Source of the DNA: JAYZDP01 sp036337765
GTDB lineage: Bacteria; Acidobacteriota; Thermoanaerobaculia; Multivoradales; Multivoraceae
Direction: 5' to 3'
Length of the DNA stretch: 41,022 bases
Assembly: GCA_036337765.1 (NCBI GenBank)
Contig: JAYZDP010000035.1
Location: forward strand, 1 to 41,022
Positions 15,614-23,719 of this stretch are shown here, piece after piece (the first letter of the stretch is position 1; the number at the start of each line of letters is the position of its first letter). Both the position numbers and the translations under genes were made by a program. The notes under the pieces are model-generated. The model worked only from the letters and a program-made list of their open reading frames with translations, had not been told where the DNA came from and made no database searches.

Positions 15614-15627
15614 CAAGGAGACGCGCG

Positions 15628-16029
15628 ATGCAGATCGACTTTCAACGGCTCATGAGAGCCGGAAACGGCGACGCCGAGTTTCGGCTCATGAGCAGGTTTC
15701 TCGACACGCGACTGGAGCTTCAGATCGGCAAGGATCGCCACCAGATCGACATCCACGACGGCGAGATCCTCGCCATTCGCCCAGCTGACGATGAGACGCA
15801 TCTGGCGCACCCATCGACGATTCTGATCAAGGCGCCCGAGGACGACTGGCGGCGCTATCTCGAGGCGGTGCCACGCCCCTTCTACCAGGATCTGTGGGCC
15901 GCGCAGACGCACCACGGCTTTGAGGTCATCGGCGACCGTGCGACCTTCCACGCCTACTACCGGGCGACCGCTCGTCTGCTGGAGGTGCTGCGGGCAATCG
16001 TCAACGACGATCGAGAGGAGGCAGCATGA
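15628..16029 (+). CDS. SCP2 sterol-binding-like protein
   Basis: 133 residues from the ATG at 15628, preceded by AAGGAG (about 7 bases). I see an SCP2-like pattern: alternating beta strands with a charged turn (LELQIGKDRHQIDIHDGEIL), then ILIKAPEDDWRRYLEAV, the GFEVIGDRATFHAYY segment and a C-terminal helix. SCP2-fold proteins hold hydrophobic ligands such as lipids or acyl-CoA. The assignment rests on pattern, not on a diagnostic residue. The stop overlaps the next ATG (ATGA), tying it to the hydrolase. A longer in-frame start at 15556, within the repeat, is possible but lacks a ribosome site. Confidence 0.65.
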   Translation: MQIDFQRLMRAGNGDAEFRLMSRFLDTRLELQIGKDRHQIDIHDGEILAIRPADDETHLAHPSTILIKAPEDDWRRYLEAVPRPFYQDLWAAQTHHGFEVIGDRATFHAYYRATARLLEVLRAIVNDDREEAA

Positions 16030-16895
16030 GCCGCTTCGAGTCGAGTGTCGGCCGCTACGTCTATCTCGACATCGAAGGCGTCGAGTACCGGGTCTACTTC
16101 GAGGAGAGTGGCGGTGGCATCCCGCTGCTCTTGCAGCACACCGCCGGGGCCGACGGGCGTCAGTGGCGCCATCTCCTGGCGGATCCGGACTTCACGCGAA
16201 ACTTCCGGGTCGTCGCCTACGATCTGCCCTTTCACGGCAAGTCGCTGCCGCCCACCTCAGAGCGCTGGTGGGAGGAGGAGTATCGACTCACCGCGAGCTT
16301 CCTCATGTCGGTGCCGCTCGCCTTGAGTGCCGCCCTCGATCTCGACCGGCCGATCTACATGGGGAGCTCGATCGGGGGCCACCTCGCTCTCGACCTCGCG
16401 CTGCACCACCCAGACGACTTCCGCGCGGTCGTCGGTCTGGAGGCGGCGCTCTTCACTCCCGGCGGCTACATGGACATCCTCAACCACCCGCGAGTGTCGA
16501 ACCAGTTCAAGGCCTACATGATGTACGGCCTGATGGCTCCCCAGAGCCCTGAGTGGGGCCGACGCGAGACGTCGTGGGTCTATAGCCAGGGCGCACCGCC
16601 GGTGTTCAAGGGCGATCTCTACTACTTCTCGATTGACCACGACCTGCGCGAGTCGATTGAGCAGATCGACACTTCGAAGATCGACGTCCGAATACTTAAC
16701 GGCGAGTACGACTGGGCCTGCACACCAGACCATCTGCGGGAGATCGCCGAGCGCCTGCCCGGTGCCGACTGTCGTGTGATGGACGAGATCGGCCACTTCC
16801 CGATGAGCGAGAACCCGGCACGCTTCAAGGAGCTGGTGCTGCCGGTTCTGGACGAGATTCGCCGCGGGAAGAAGGTCAACGCCGTCGCCTCCTGA
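16026..16895 (+). CDS. Alpha/beta hydrolase
   Basis: 289 residues of the alpha/beta hydrolase fold. The nucleophile elbow is G-S-S115-I-G (113-117). Acid Asp229 (NGEYDWACTP) and His257 (IGHFPMSENP) complete the triad in the expected order. The oxyanion region is QHTAGADGRQW near 37-47. A cap region (about 140-200) is rich in aromatic and Met residues, suiting a hydrophobic substrate. It is translationally coupled to the SCP2-like gene, so the pair may process a bound lipid-like or aromatic substrate; that is inference. It is cytoplasmic and has no signal peptide. It converges on the tricorn-like gene. Confidence 0.88.
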   Translation: MSRFESSVGRYVYLDIEGVEYRVYFEESGGGIPLLLQHTAGADGRQWRHLLADPDFTRNFRVVAYDLPFHGKSLPPTSERWWEEEYRLTASFLMSVPLALSAALDLDRPIYMGSSIGGHLALDLALHHPDDFRAVVGLEAALFTPGGYMDILNHPRVSNQFKAYMMYGLMAPQSPEWGRRETSWVYSQGAPPVFKGDLYYFSIDHDLRESIEQIDTSKIDVRILNGEYDWACTPDHLREIAERLPGADCRVMDEIGHFPMSENPARFKELVLPVLDEIRRGKKVNAVAS

Positions 16896-16913
16896 GCATC
16901 GCCCGCGAAGGCA

Positions 16914-19900
16914 TCATTGCCCGGGGCGACGTGAAGGCCTCGGGAAGGGCGGCGGCTCGATGTCGGGGACAGCTTCCGGCAGCAGCCGAAGCAGCTCTTC
17001 CACCCCACGCTCGAGCTGAGGGTCACGTCCCGCAGCCACGGCGCGGGCATCCTGTAGCACTTCGATATCGGGAGCAACGCCCTCGTTCTCGGCGATCCAG
17101 CGCCCGCCGACAGGGTCGAAGACTGCGTTGTCGGGCGCGGTCAGGGCTCCCCCGTCGATGAGCCGGTAGTGCACCGACGACTTCACCAGACCGCCCCAGG
17201 TGCGGGCACCGATGAGAGGTCCAGCCTGCTGCTGACGAAAGACCCACGGGAAGAAATCGCCGCCGGAGCCCGCCAGCTCGTTGATGAGCAGAACCTTGGG
17301 CCCGAGAATTCCTGCCGGTAGACGAAAGGGCCGCCCATCGGGGACCTCGTTAGTAACCGCGGCACGCACACTCCGCGTCATCAGGTCGACCATGTAGTCG
17401 TCAAGCAGCCCGCCTCCATTGAAGCGCTCGTCGATTACAGCACCCAGCTTGTCCTGCTGAGCGAAGAAGTAGCGGTCGAATGAGATCACTCCGGTATCGC
17501 TGGTGTTCGGAACCCAGACGTAGGCCAGCCGGCCATCCGACAACTCATCTACAAGGCGTCTGTTGTCCTCCACCCAGGCGCGCTGGCGTAGCGAGCTCTC
17601 ACTCGAGATCGGCTTGACGATCGAGGTCCATGAGCCGTCGGTCGTGGGCTGGTCGTTGAGGCGCAGGACCGTCTGCCTGCCGGCTGTGCCGTCGAGAAGT
17701 CGGTAGGGGTCGTCGGCGGAGCTCAGCTCTACACCGTTGACTCCGACCAGATAGTGGCCCTCCTCGATCTCAAGACCGGCGTGGTCGAGCGGTGCGGTGA
17801 GATTCGGGTTCCAACTCTCGAAGGTGTAGATCAGATCGATCCGCCACCGGTCCGCGTCGGCGACCAGGTCCGCGCCGAGCAAGCCCACCGAAGGATCCTC
17901 GACATCGGGCAGATCGCCGCCGAGAACGAAGCTGTGTCCCACGGAGAGCTCTCCGTTGACCTGATCGAGTACGTAGTTCAGATCGGCGCGGTGTCGGACG
18001 TGGGGCACGAGGGGTGAATAGCGACTGCGTACGGCGTCCCAGTCGCTGCCGTGCAAGCCAGGGTCGTAGAAGAAGTCGCGCTCGTAGCGCCACGCCTCGT
18101 CGAAGATCTGTTTCCACTCGGCCGTTCGGTCGAGATGCATCCTCAAAGAGACATCGATGCCGCCCTTTTCTTCCGCGGGCTTCGCGCCGGCGTCGATGAT
18201 GCTCCAGCTGTCGCCTCGGCGATAGAGGAGCTTCTGGCCGTCGTCTGAAGCGACGACCTGCCGTACGCCACCACTCAGGAACACTTCGGCCTTTCGCTCT
18301 TCGAAGGCGAACTTGTGGAGCTTCAACCCGGGGCCGTCGGCGGCTCTCTCGCTGACGAAGACACTCCCCTTCGGTCCAGCGATGGCCGACCGATAGCGGG
18401 ATACAGGCATCGGAATCGAGATCACGCGGCGGTCGATGTCTCCTAGATCGATCTGCACCTCGACCGCCTCCGCATCGTCGTCTTCCTGATCGACCTGCGA
18501 GTCGTCGCCGTCGTCCCCGTTTTCACCGTACTTGGTCTCGTCGGCGTCCTCGTCTCCCTCCTCGGTTTCCTCGGCCTCGTCGTCGTCACCCTCCTCGTCG
18601 CTCTCGAGCGTGAACGGTGTGTCGCCGCCGGCTTGCAGAACGGCAAGGTAGACCCCGTAGCGCGGCTCGACCTGCATCTGGCTCGTGTTCGCCCAACCCG
18701 ACGCCAGAGCCAGATCGGTGCTGGCCAGGAAGTAGAGGTGTTGCCCGTCAAGATCCCAGGCCGGAGAGATGGCGTCGGCCATGACATCCGAGACCGCCGA
18801 GGCGTCCTCCCCTTCGAGAGACCAGACAGTGATCCTTCTGAGATGGTTGGCGGAGGTCTTGGCGTAGGCAAGCCACTTCGAGTCGGGCGACCAGGTCAGA
18901 CCCATCGAGCCGCGCTCCATGTTGGTCCCGCCGATGTCGATGGTGCGGATCTCTCCCGATTCGATCTCGATCACCCGAACCCTGACGTCGTCGTCGACGA
19001 AGGCGATGTGACGGCCATCGGGCGACCAGGCAGGCTCCCACGCCATCTTGGACTCTCCGATGTCCAGACGCCGTGCCGCCGACAACCCCTCTTGGCCGGC
19101 GATCAGCAGCTCATAGCCCTCCCCGGAGTCCGTGAACCAGGCAACGTCAGCGCCGTCGGGTGACCAGATCGGATGGCGGTCGGCGGCGCCGGAGCTGCGA
19201 GTGAGGTTGCGGACATCGCCCTTCTCAGCCGGAACCGTGAAGATCTCGCCGCGCGCCTCGAAGAGCGCGCGTTTGCCGGTCGGCGACAGCGCCGCCGATC
19301 GCGCCCGCTCGCCGACATCCTCCCAGCGCGGCTCTGCCCAGGGGAAATCCCCCCGAACCGTGATCTCGAGCTGCTGCGTCACTCCGCTGTCCGGATCGAG
19401 GGTGTGGATGTAGCCGTCCTGCTCGAGAATCAGGGACCCGTCGAAACCGCTGAGCGATTTGACGTCGGCGTCGGCGAAGTGGGTGACCTGCGACACAGCG
19501 CCGCTGTCGGCATCGTAGGACCAGACGTTCATCGCCCAGTCGCGGTCGGAGAGAAAGTAGATCTTGCCGCCGGTCCAGACCGGCTCGATGTCGGTCGTGC
19601 GCTCGTTGGGGAGGCGCACCTCGCTCAGATCCTCAAGGTCGAGAATCGTGAGAGCGGTGTTTTGGCCGCCGCGGTAGTTGCGCCACTCCGAGTCCCAGCG
19701 AGCCACCCGGTCGACCAGCAGTCGTCGCCCATCCGCAGAGAAAGCGGCGTCGTGACCCCACGGTGCCGGTACCCGGACAGAGGGGCCGCCCTCGGGCGAC
19801 ACGGTCCACAGCCGTTCGTAGCCGACCGGCGCAGTCTCGCGCGAGGAGGCGGAGAGGATGCGCCCGCCATCGGGGGTCCAACCGCGAACTCTCGACGAGC

Positions 19901-20231
19901 TCGGGTACCAGGTCAGCCGCTTGGGAGTCCCTCCCTCCACGGAGACCACATAGACCGAGGGCACGCCCGATCGATTGGAGGTGAAGGCGATCTGGCGGCC
20001 ATCAGGAGAGAACGCGGGACCGGTCTCGACCGCCGGAGTGCTCGTCAGCCGTTGCGCGAGCCCGCCCGTGCGCTCGACGATCCAGAGATCCGCGCCATGC
20101 GCGAAAGCCACGTGTTCTTGGCTGATGGCAGGATCGCGAAGCAAACGAGTGCCGCGAGTCTCCGCCGTCGCTGTCGAGACGGAGACTGTGAGGCATGCCG
20201 AAACCAGAACGCGCGCCGCGTGTTTTCTCAT
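16914..20231 (-). CDS. Tricorn-like S41 protease with beta-propeller
   Basis: 1105 residues from the ATG at 20231. That start gives a clean signal peptide (MRKHAARVLVSACLTVSVSTATA), so the enzyme is exported. Residues about 30-530 carry WD40-like/PD40 beta-propeller repeats (SPDGRQIAFTSNRSG, SPDGADVAWFTDSG, SPDSKWLAYAKTS). A very acidic segment, almost only Asp/Glu/Gly, follows at about 540-590. The tricorn C1 region (DEAWRYERDFFYD, about 712) contains His766 in ELSVGHSF. A PDZ-like part follows, and the S41 core has nucleophile Ser989 in ELAGSGGDFF. It probably degrades peptides in the periplasm. An open frame upstream of 20231 adds only non-homologous basic sequence. Confidence 0.92.
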   Translation of the reverse strand: MRKHAARVLVSACLTVSVSTATAETRGTRLLRDPAISQEHVAFAHGADLWIVERTGGLAQRLTSTPAVETGPAFSPDGRQIAFTSNRSGVPSVYVVSVEGGTPKRLTWYPSSSRVRGWTPDGGRILSASSRETAPVGYERLWTVSPEGGPSVRVPAPWGHDAAFSADGRRLLVDRVARWDSEWRNYRGGQNTALTILDLEDLSEVRLPNERTTDIEPVWTGGKIYFLSDRDWAMNVWSYDADSGAVSQVTHFADADVKSLSGFDGSLILEQDGYIHTLDPDSGVTQQLEITVRGDFPWAEPRWEDVGERARSAALSPTGKRALFEARGEIFTVPAEKGDVRNLTRSSGAADRHPIWSPDGADVAWFTDSGEGYELLIAGQEGLSAARRLDIGESKMAWEPAWSPDGRHIAFVDDDVRVRVIEIESGEIRTIDIGGTNMERGSMGLTWSPDSKWLAYAKTSANHLRRITVWSLEGEDASAVSDVMADAISPAWDLDGQHLYFLASTDLALASGWANTSQMQVEPRYGVYLAVLQAGGDTPFTLESDEEGDDDEAEETEEGDEDADETKYGENGDDGDDSQVDQEDDDAEAVEVQIDLGDIDRRVISIPMPVSRYRSAIAGPKGSVFVSERAADGPGLKLHKFAFEERKAEVFLSGGVRQVVASDDGQKLLYRRGDSWSIIDAGAKPAEEKGGIDVSLRMHLDRTAEWKQIFDEAWRYERDFFYDPGLHGSDWDAVRSRYSPLVPHVRHRADLNYVLDQVNGELSVGHSFVLGGDLPDVEDPSVGLLGADLVADADRWRIDLIYTFESWNPNLTAPLDHAGLEIEEGHYLVGVNGVELSSADDPYRLLDGTAGRQTVLRLNDQPTTDGSWTSIVKPISSESSLRQRAWVEDNRRLVDELSDGRLAYVWVPNTSDTGVISFDRYFFAQQDKLGAVIDERFNGGGLLDDYMVDLMTRSVRAAVTNEVPDGRPFRLPAGILGPKVLLINELAGSGGDFFPWVFRQQQAGPLIGARTWGGLVKSSVHYRLIDGGALTAPDNAVFDPVGGRWIAENEGVAPDIEVLQDARAVAAGRDPQLERGVEELLRLLPEAVPDIEPPPFPRPSRRPGQ

Positions 20232-20309
20232 CGATCTGCCTGCGCACGCTAACAGAGCGCACCTGATCCGGACCGCGTGGAGCGACGCCAACGCGGTCGA
20301 GATGGCGCA

Positions 20310-20370
20310 GTCATGTCGTTTCCGCCAGCGTCTGAGGCAGGTCGCACGCGATCCTTCTCGCTCACCTCGG
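20310..20370 (+). repeat. 61-bp repeat, copy 2
   Basis: Seven substitutions relative to copy 1 (15553-15613), no gaps. It lies in the 174-base divergent gap between the tricorn-like and TPR genes and ends 35 bases before the TPR gene's ATG. It begins GTCATGTCGTTTCCGCC and ends with CTCGCTCACCTCGG. Like copy 1, its ATG is in frame with the gene downstream. Confidence 0.75.
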
Positions 20371-20405
20371 CCCTGTCCTCTCCGGACCCCGTAGCGCAAC
20401 CAAGC

Positions 20406-21575
20406 ATGGCCTCATCCGCGCTCCTCTGGATCCTCGTCGCAGCGGCCCAGGTCACCCCAGCCGAGAGTCGCGCCGAGGCCTCGCGCGCCGCCTATCTTGA
20501 GGTGATCGAGATCCTCGCCAGCGGCGACCGTGCAGGGGCGCTGACGGCGCTAGCGACCTTCGAGACGGAGGTGTTGGGCGATCGACCGTTGCCACCGAAG
20601 ATCGCAGACTTCTGGAGAACCAACATGCGGGTGGTCGGCGAGCTGCTCCTGGTGGGAGATGCGGAAGTGTTGGTTCCGATCATTGCCCTGCATCACAACG
20701 TCTATCCGCTCCACCGGGCGGAAGGTCGCTCCGGAATGGCGCGCAACGCCTCCGTCATCGCATCCGAGCTGACCGACATGTACGCCGATCGCTCCGAGGC
20801 TCCGGACTCCAGCCCGATCGCCAGTCAGCTCTTCACCAGCCTCGGCGGCTACCTCCAGGAGTCGTGGAGGCTGACTGCGGCGCGCGACATCTTCGATCGG
20901 GCCATCCAGAGGAACCGAAAGAACGTCGCGGCCCTGGTGGGTCTGGGAACCACCGCCGAGAAGGCCGGTAGCTACTACGAGGCTCTCCCGGCCTTCAACA
21001 CCGCAATGCGCCTCCGACCCGAGGACGGCGAACTGCAGCTTCGCGCGGCCCTGTGCCTCAAGCGCATCGGCAGGCTCGAGCGTGCGGAGTCACGACTGCG
21101 CGAGCTCGTCGAACAGGATCCCGACCCTTGGATCCTGTCCGTTGCGTTTCAAGAGATGGCCGGAATCCACCTTCCTCGCCGAGACGCGACGCGCTCGTTG
21201 GCGATCCTCGAGGAAGGCCTCGAACGCATCCCCGGCAACCAGCAGCTGACCACCCAACGGGCACTGCTGCTCGACCGTGCGGGCAGGCCCGACGCAGCGG
21301 CGCGGCTTCTGGAGTCCAACCCCGTCTCCAGCTCCGAGACCGAGACTGCCCGCGACACCTACAACCGCTGGCCGGTGGAATGGATGTCCTCGATACGCGA
21401 AGAGGTGGACGCAGCTGTCGAGCTGAAGCGACCGGTCCTGCAAGCAGCTCTCCTGGCCGCTGCGGAGGCCAGGGGCGAAAACGTGAAGGAGCCTGAGCCC
21501 GGTGTGGAGGTGGAAGTCGAGGCAGACGCTCCGGAAGAAGACACTTTCGAGGTCATCGTGGAGCCGATCGATTGA
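20406..21575 (+). CDS. Exported TPR protein
   Basis: 389 residues from the ATG at 20406, chosen because it begins a signal peptide (MASSALLWILVAAAQVTPAES). TPR-type helix pairs run through about 170-310 (ALVGLGTTAEKAGSYYEALPAF, then AALCLKRIGRLERAESRL, then SLAILEEGLERIPGNQQL). The C-terminal tail is strongly acidic (EPGVEVEVEADAPEEDTFE). TPRs act as protein scaffolds; the partner is unknown, but the gene overlaps the start of the VWA gene (TTGA), so the two proteins are probably made together and may act together in the periplasm. An in-frame ATG at 20313 in the repeat would put about 30 residues before the signal peptide, which I think unlikely. Confidence 0.82.
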   Translation: MASSALLWILVAAAQVTPAESRAEASRAAYLEVIEILASGDRAGALTALATFETEVLGDRPLPPKIADFWRTNMRVVGELLLVGDAEVLVPIIALHHNVYPLHRAEGRSGMARNASVIASELTDMYADRSEAPDSSPIASQLFTSLGGYLQESWRLTAARDIFDRAIQRNRKNVAALVGLGTTAEKAGSYYEALPAFNTAMRLRPEDGELQLRAALCLKRIGRLERAESRLRELVEQDPDPWILSVAFQEMAGIHLPRRDATRSLAILEEGLERIPGNQQLTTQRALLLDRAGRPDAAARLLESNPVSSSETETARDTYNRWPVEWMSSIREEVDAAVELKRPVLQAALLAAAEARGENVKEPEPGVEVEVEADAPEEDTFEVIVEPID

Positions 21576-22762
21576 GGCGCCGAAGCGCAGCGCTCCTCGT
21601 GTGGGGCGGCATCGTCCTCGCAGCCGTCCAGCCGACTGCGGCCGAGGTGAGTGTCCGATTCGAGTCGCCCAAGTCCACCGACTACGCCATCGGCACGACG
21701 CCGCTGGTCGTTACCATCGACGGCGACGAGCCGGTCGAGCGCGTCGAGTTCTACGTCGACGGACGGCGGGTCGGAACGGCGACCGAGCCTCCCTACGCCG
21801 TCATTGTCGACGTTGGCCAAGCCATGAAGGGGCACGAGTTCGAAGCTGTTGCGCACACGCGAAGCGGTGACCAGGCGCGAGCCACCGTCGCCACGGACGT
21901 GGTGCGGGTCGACGAGCAGATGGAACTCTCGTTGCAACAGCTCTACGTGACGGCTACCCGTGGCGATACCCGAGTCACAGACCTGCACCGCGAGGACTTT
22001 CGCGTCCGCGACCAAGGTAGCGTTCAGCGGATCGTGACTTTCGAGCAGGGCGACGTTCCGCTGACGGCCGTGCTGCTCCTCGACTGCAGCGAGAGTATGC
22101 ACGGGGGGCGGCTGGAGGAGGCACTCGCGGGCGCCGGTGTCTTCCTGGAAAGGATGTCGGAGCTCGACGAGGCGGCGGTGGTGCTCTTCTCGGACCGCCT
22201 CCTGCGCGCCACCGAATTCAGTCAGGATCGCCGGCTCCTGCTGGCTTCGCTCGCGGCAGTGACCCCAACCGGCGGCACGGCGCTCAACGACCATCTCTTC
22301 ATGGGGCTGCAACGACTCGAGCCACGTCAGGGCCGTCGGGTCGTGGTCCTTTTCTCCGACGGGAAAGACGTCCACAGCGCCCTGCCGATGGCCGAGGTGC
22401 TGGCGAAGACACGCACCAGTCCGGCCCTCCTCTACTGGATCTACCTGACCGGCGACGTCGCCGATCGAGGCCCGAACTTTTACTCCTCCTGGCGGCGAAG
22501 CGAGGACAACGGTGAGGAGTTCCTTCTACTGCAGCGGGCGATTCGTGAGAGTGGCGGCCGCATCGAGGTGGTTACAGACCCGGCCCAGCTCGACGAGGCG
22601 TTCGCCGACATCCTCGCCGAGCTTCGCGAGCAGTACGTCCTCGGCTACTACCCGACGAATCGCCGACGGGATGGCAAGTGGCACAAGGTGGACGTCGCCG
22701 TGCCCGGCGACTCGGCCAAGGCCCGAACCCGAGCCGGCTACTTCGATCGGCGAGGGCGCTAG
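21572..22762 (+). CDS. Exported VWA-domain protein
   Basis: 396 residues from a TTG that overlaps the TPR gene's TGA. It has a signal peptide (MRRRSAALLVWGGIVLAAVQPTAA), then an Ig/bacterial cadherin-like beta region (about 25-110, VERVEFYVDGRRVGTATEPPY). The VWA domain has an intact MIDAS, Asp171-x-Ser173-x-Ser175 (DCSES), followed by the expected TGGTAL and FSDGKD segments. The end (REQYVLGYYPTN...) matches the VWA proteins abundant in Acidobacteriota. The expected role is metal-dependent adhesion or assembly outside the cytoplasm. It sits beside an exported TPR protein, a combination also seen in BatA/BatB-like systems, though no MoxR ATPase is here. Confidence 0.88.
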   Translation: MRRRSAALLVWGGIVLAAVQPTAAEVSVRFESPKSTDYAIGTTPLVVTIDGDEPVERVEFYVDGRRVGTATEPPYAVIVDVGQAMKGHEFEAVAHTRSGDQARATVATDVVRVDEQMELSLQQLYVTATRGDTRVTDLHREDFRVRDQGSVQRIVTFEQGDVPLTAVLLLDCSESMHGGRLEEALAGAGVFLERMSELDEAAVVLFSDRLLRATEFSQDRRLLLASLAAVTPTGGTALNDHLFMGLQRLEPRQGRRVVVLFSDGKDVHSALPMAEVLAKTRTSPALLYWIYLTGDVADRGPNFYSSWRRSEDNGEEFLLLQRAIRESGGRIEVVTDPAQLDEAFADILAELREQYVLGYYPTNRRRDGKWHKVDVAVPGDSAKARTRAGYFDRRGR

Positions 22763-22778
22763 GGGCCGAAATATGCGG

Positions 22779-22805
22779 CACACCCGAGAACTAGACACGG
22801 GTGTG
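22779..22805 (+). terminator. Hairpin after the VWA gene
   Basis: A perfect 8-bp stem, CACACCCG pairing with CGGGTGTG around an 11-base loop, 16 bases after the stop. No T run follows, so it may be a weak or factor-assisted terminator or a 3' stabiliser. Confidence 0.4.
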
Positions 22806-22867
22806 TTCCAGAAGATAGATCGGCCTAACTAAGACGTAAGTCGCTATCAGCAACCCGGGAGACCGAA

Positions 22868-23103
22868 ATGATCGGATACGTCACGCTCGGAACGAACAAC
22901 CTGGACAGGGGCACAAAGTTCTACGACGACCTCTTGGCCACTCTCGGCCCACCGCAAAGGTCGACGCACTACATGCGAAGGCTCTCGAGTTGGGGGGCAC
23001 CGACGAGGGCGCTCCGGGGCCACGGGGCGACACGTTCTACGCCGGCTACTTCCGCGACCTGGATGGCAACAAGCTCAACGCTTTCTGCATCACGCAGGGA
23101 TAG
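22868..23103 (+). pseudogene. VOC/glyoxalase-family gene remnant with internal deletion
   Basis: The ATG at 22868 starts a typical VOC N-terminus (MIGYVTLGTNNLDRGTKFYDDLLATLG). The frame then loses sense. In another frame, from about 22953, the genuine C-terminus of a VOC protein appears: VDALHAKALELGGTDEGAPG, then GYFRDLDGNKLNAF and a TAG at 23101. Family members have about 120-130 residues, so some 50 central residues and the reading frame are missing. It is a deletion pseudogene in which both ends survive. Confidence 0.75.
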
Positions 23104-23123
23104 GAGTACGCAGCGGCGGCCAG

Positions 23124-23498
23124 ATGTCGAGCAGTGGCCTCAAGTGGGTTCTCAGCGCGCTCTGTATCGGCGGAGCGGCGATCTCGTTCGCGGACGGCCC
23201 ACAGGGCCGTCCGCAGCTCGAGTTCGTCCGGCAAGGTGAGGTGATCGAGCTCTCAGCCGAGACCGTAGCCCACACCTCGGAGCTTCTACAGGCTCTTTCC
23301 GACGGGACCTGTGCCGGGACCCTCTTGACTCGGCACGGCGCAGAAGTCGTGGCGTACACCAAGTGTGATGGACTTGAGACCTTGGTACTGATGTGCCTCC
23401 AGGGGCTGAGTCAGCATCTGCCCTCGGGCTACGCCAACAACTGCGCGATCGTCGAAAAGGCAATTCGAGATGGCCAACTCACGTGCCGGTCGAACTAG
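23124..23498 (+). CDS. Small exported protein, unknown
   Basis: 124 residues. The start MSSSGLKWVLSALCIGGAAISFA is a plausible signal peptide. The mature part is short with four cysteines (CAGTLL, YTKCDG, LMCLQG, NNCAI) plus one near the end (LTCRSN), which could form disulfides. I recognise no family. It sits between two decayed genes, so it may itself be decaying, but the frame is intact. No strong ribosome site precedes the ATG, which lies 20 bases after the VOC remnant. Confidence 0.45.
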   Translation: MSSSGLKWVLSALCIGGAAISFADGPQGRPQLEFVRQGEVIELSAETVAHTSELLQALSDGTCAGTLLTRHGAEVVAYTKCDGLETLVLMCLQGLSQHLPSGYANNCAIVEKAIRDGQLTCRSN

Positions 23499-23523
23499 TC
23501 AGCTCTATTCAAATCAGGTTTGC

Positions 23524-23709
23524 ATGAGCAGAGAGTCCGTAGTGAGCGAATTCGCAACAGGTATCGTCGAGGCCAACGGAGTGACTTTTCACTACCTCGA
23601 GGCCGGCCTCGAAAAGGTCGTGGTCGACGGTGCCGGTCACTTCGTGCACCAGGAGCGCCCCGAGATCGTCAACGCGCGCCTCCTCCAGTTTCTCGGGTCG
23701 CAGGCCTGA
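23524..23709 (+). pseudogene. Alpha/beta hydrolase remnant with internal deletion
   Basis: A 61-codon frame that joins the start of an alpha/beta hydrolase (GIVEANGVTFHYLEAG) directly to its end (VVVDGAGHFVHQERPEIVNARLLQFL, containing the catalytic His). Roughly 200 central residues, including the nucleophile Ser and the acid, are missing, so it cannot be an active hydrolase. The frame is kept across the junction. CTCGA occurs on both sides of the junction region, which could reflect deletion between short repeats. The crotonase gene begins 10 bases later. Confidence 0.75.
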
Positions 23710-23719
23710 AACGGGACCC

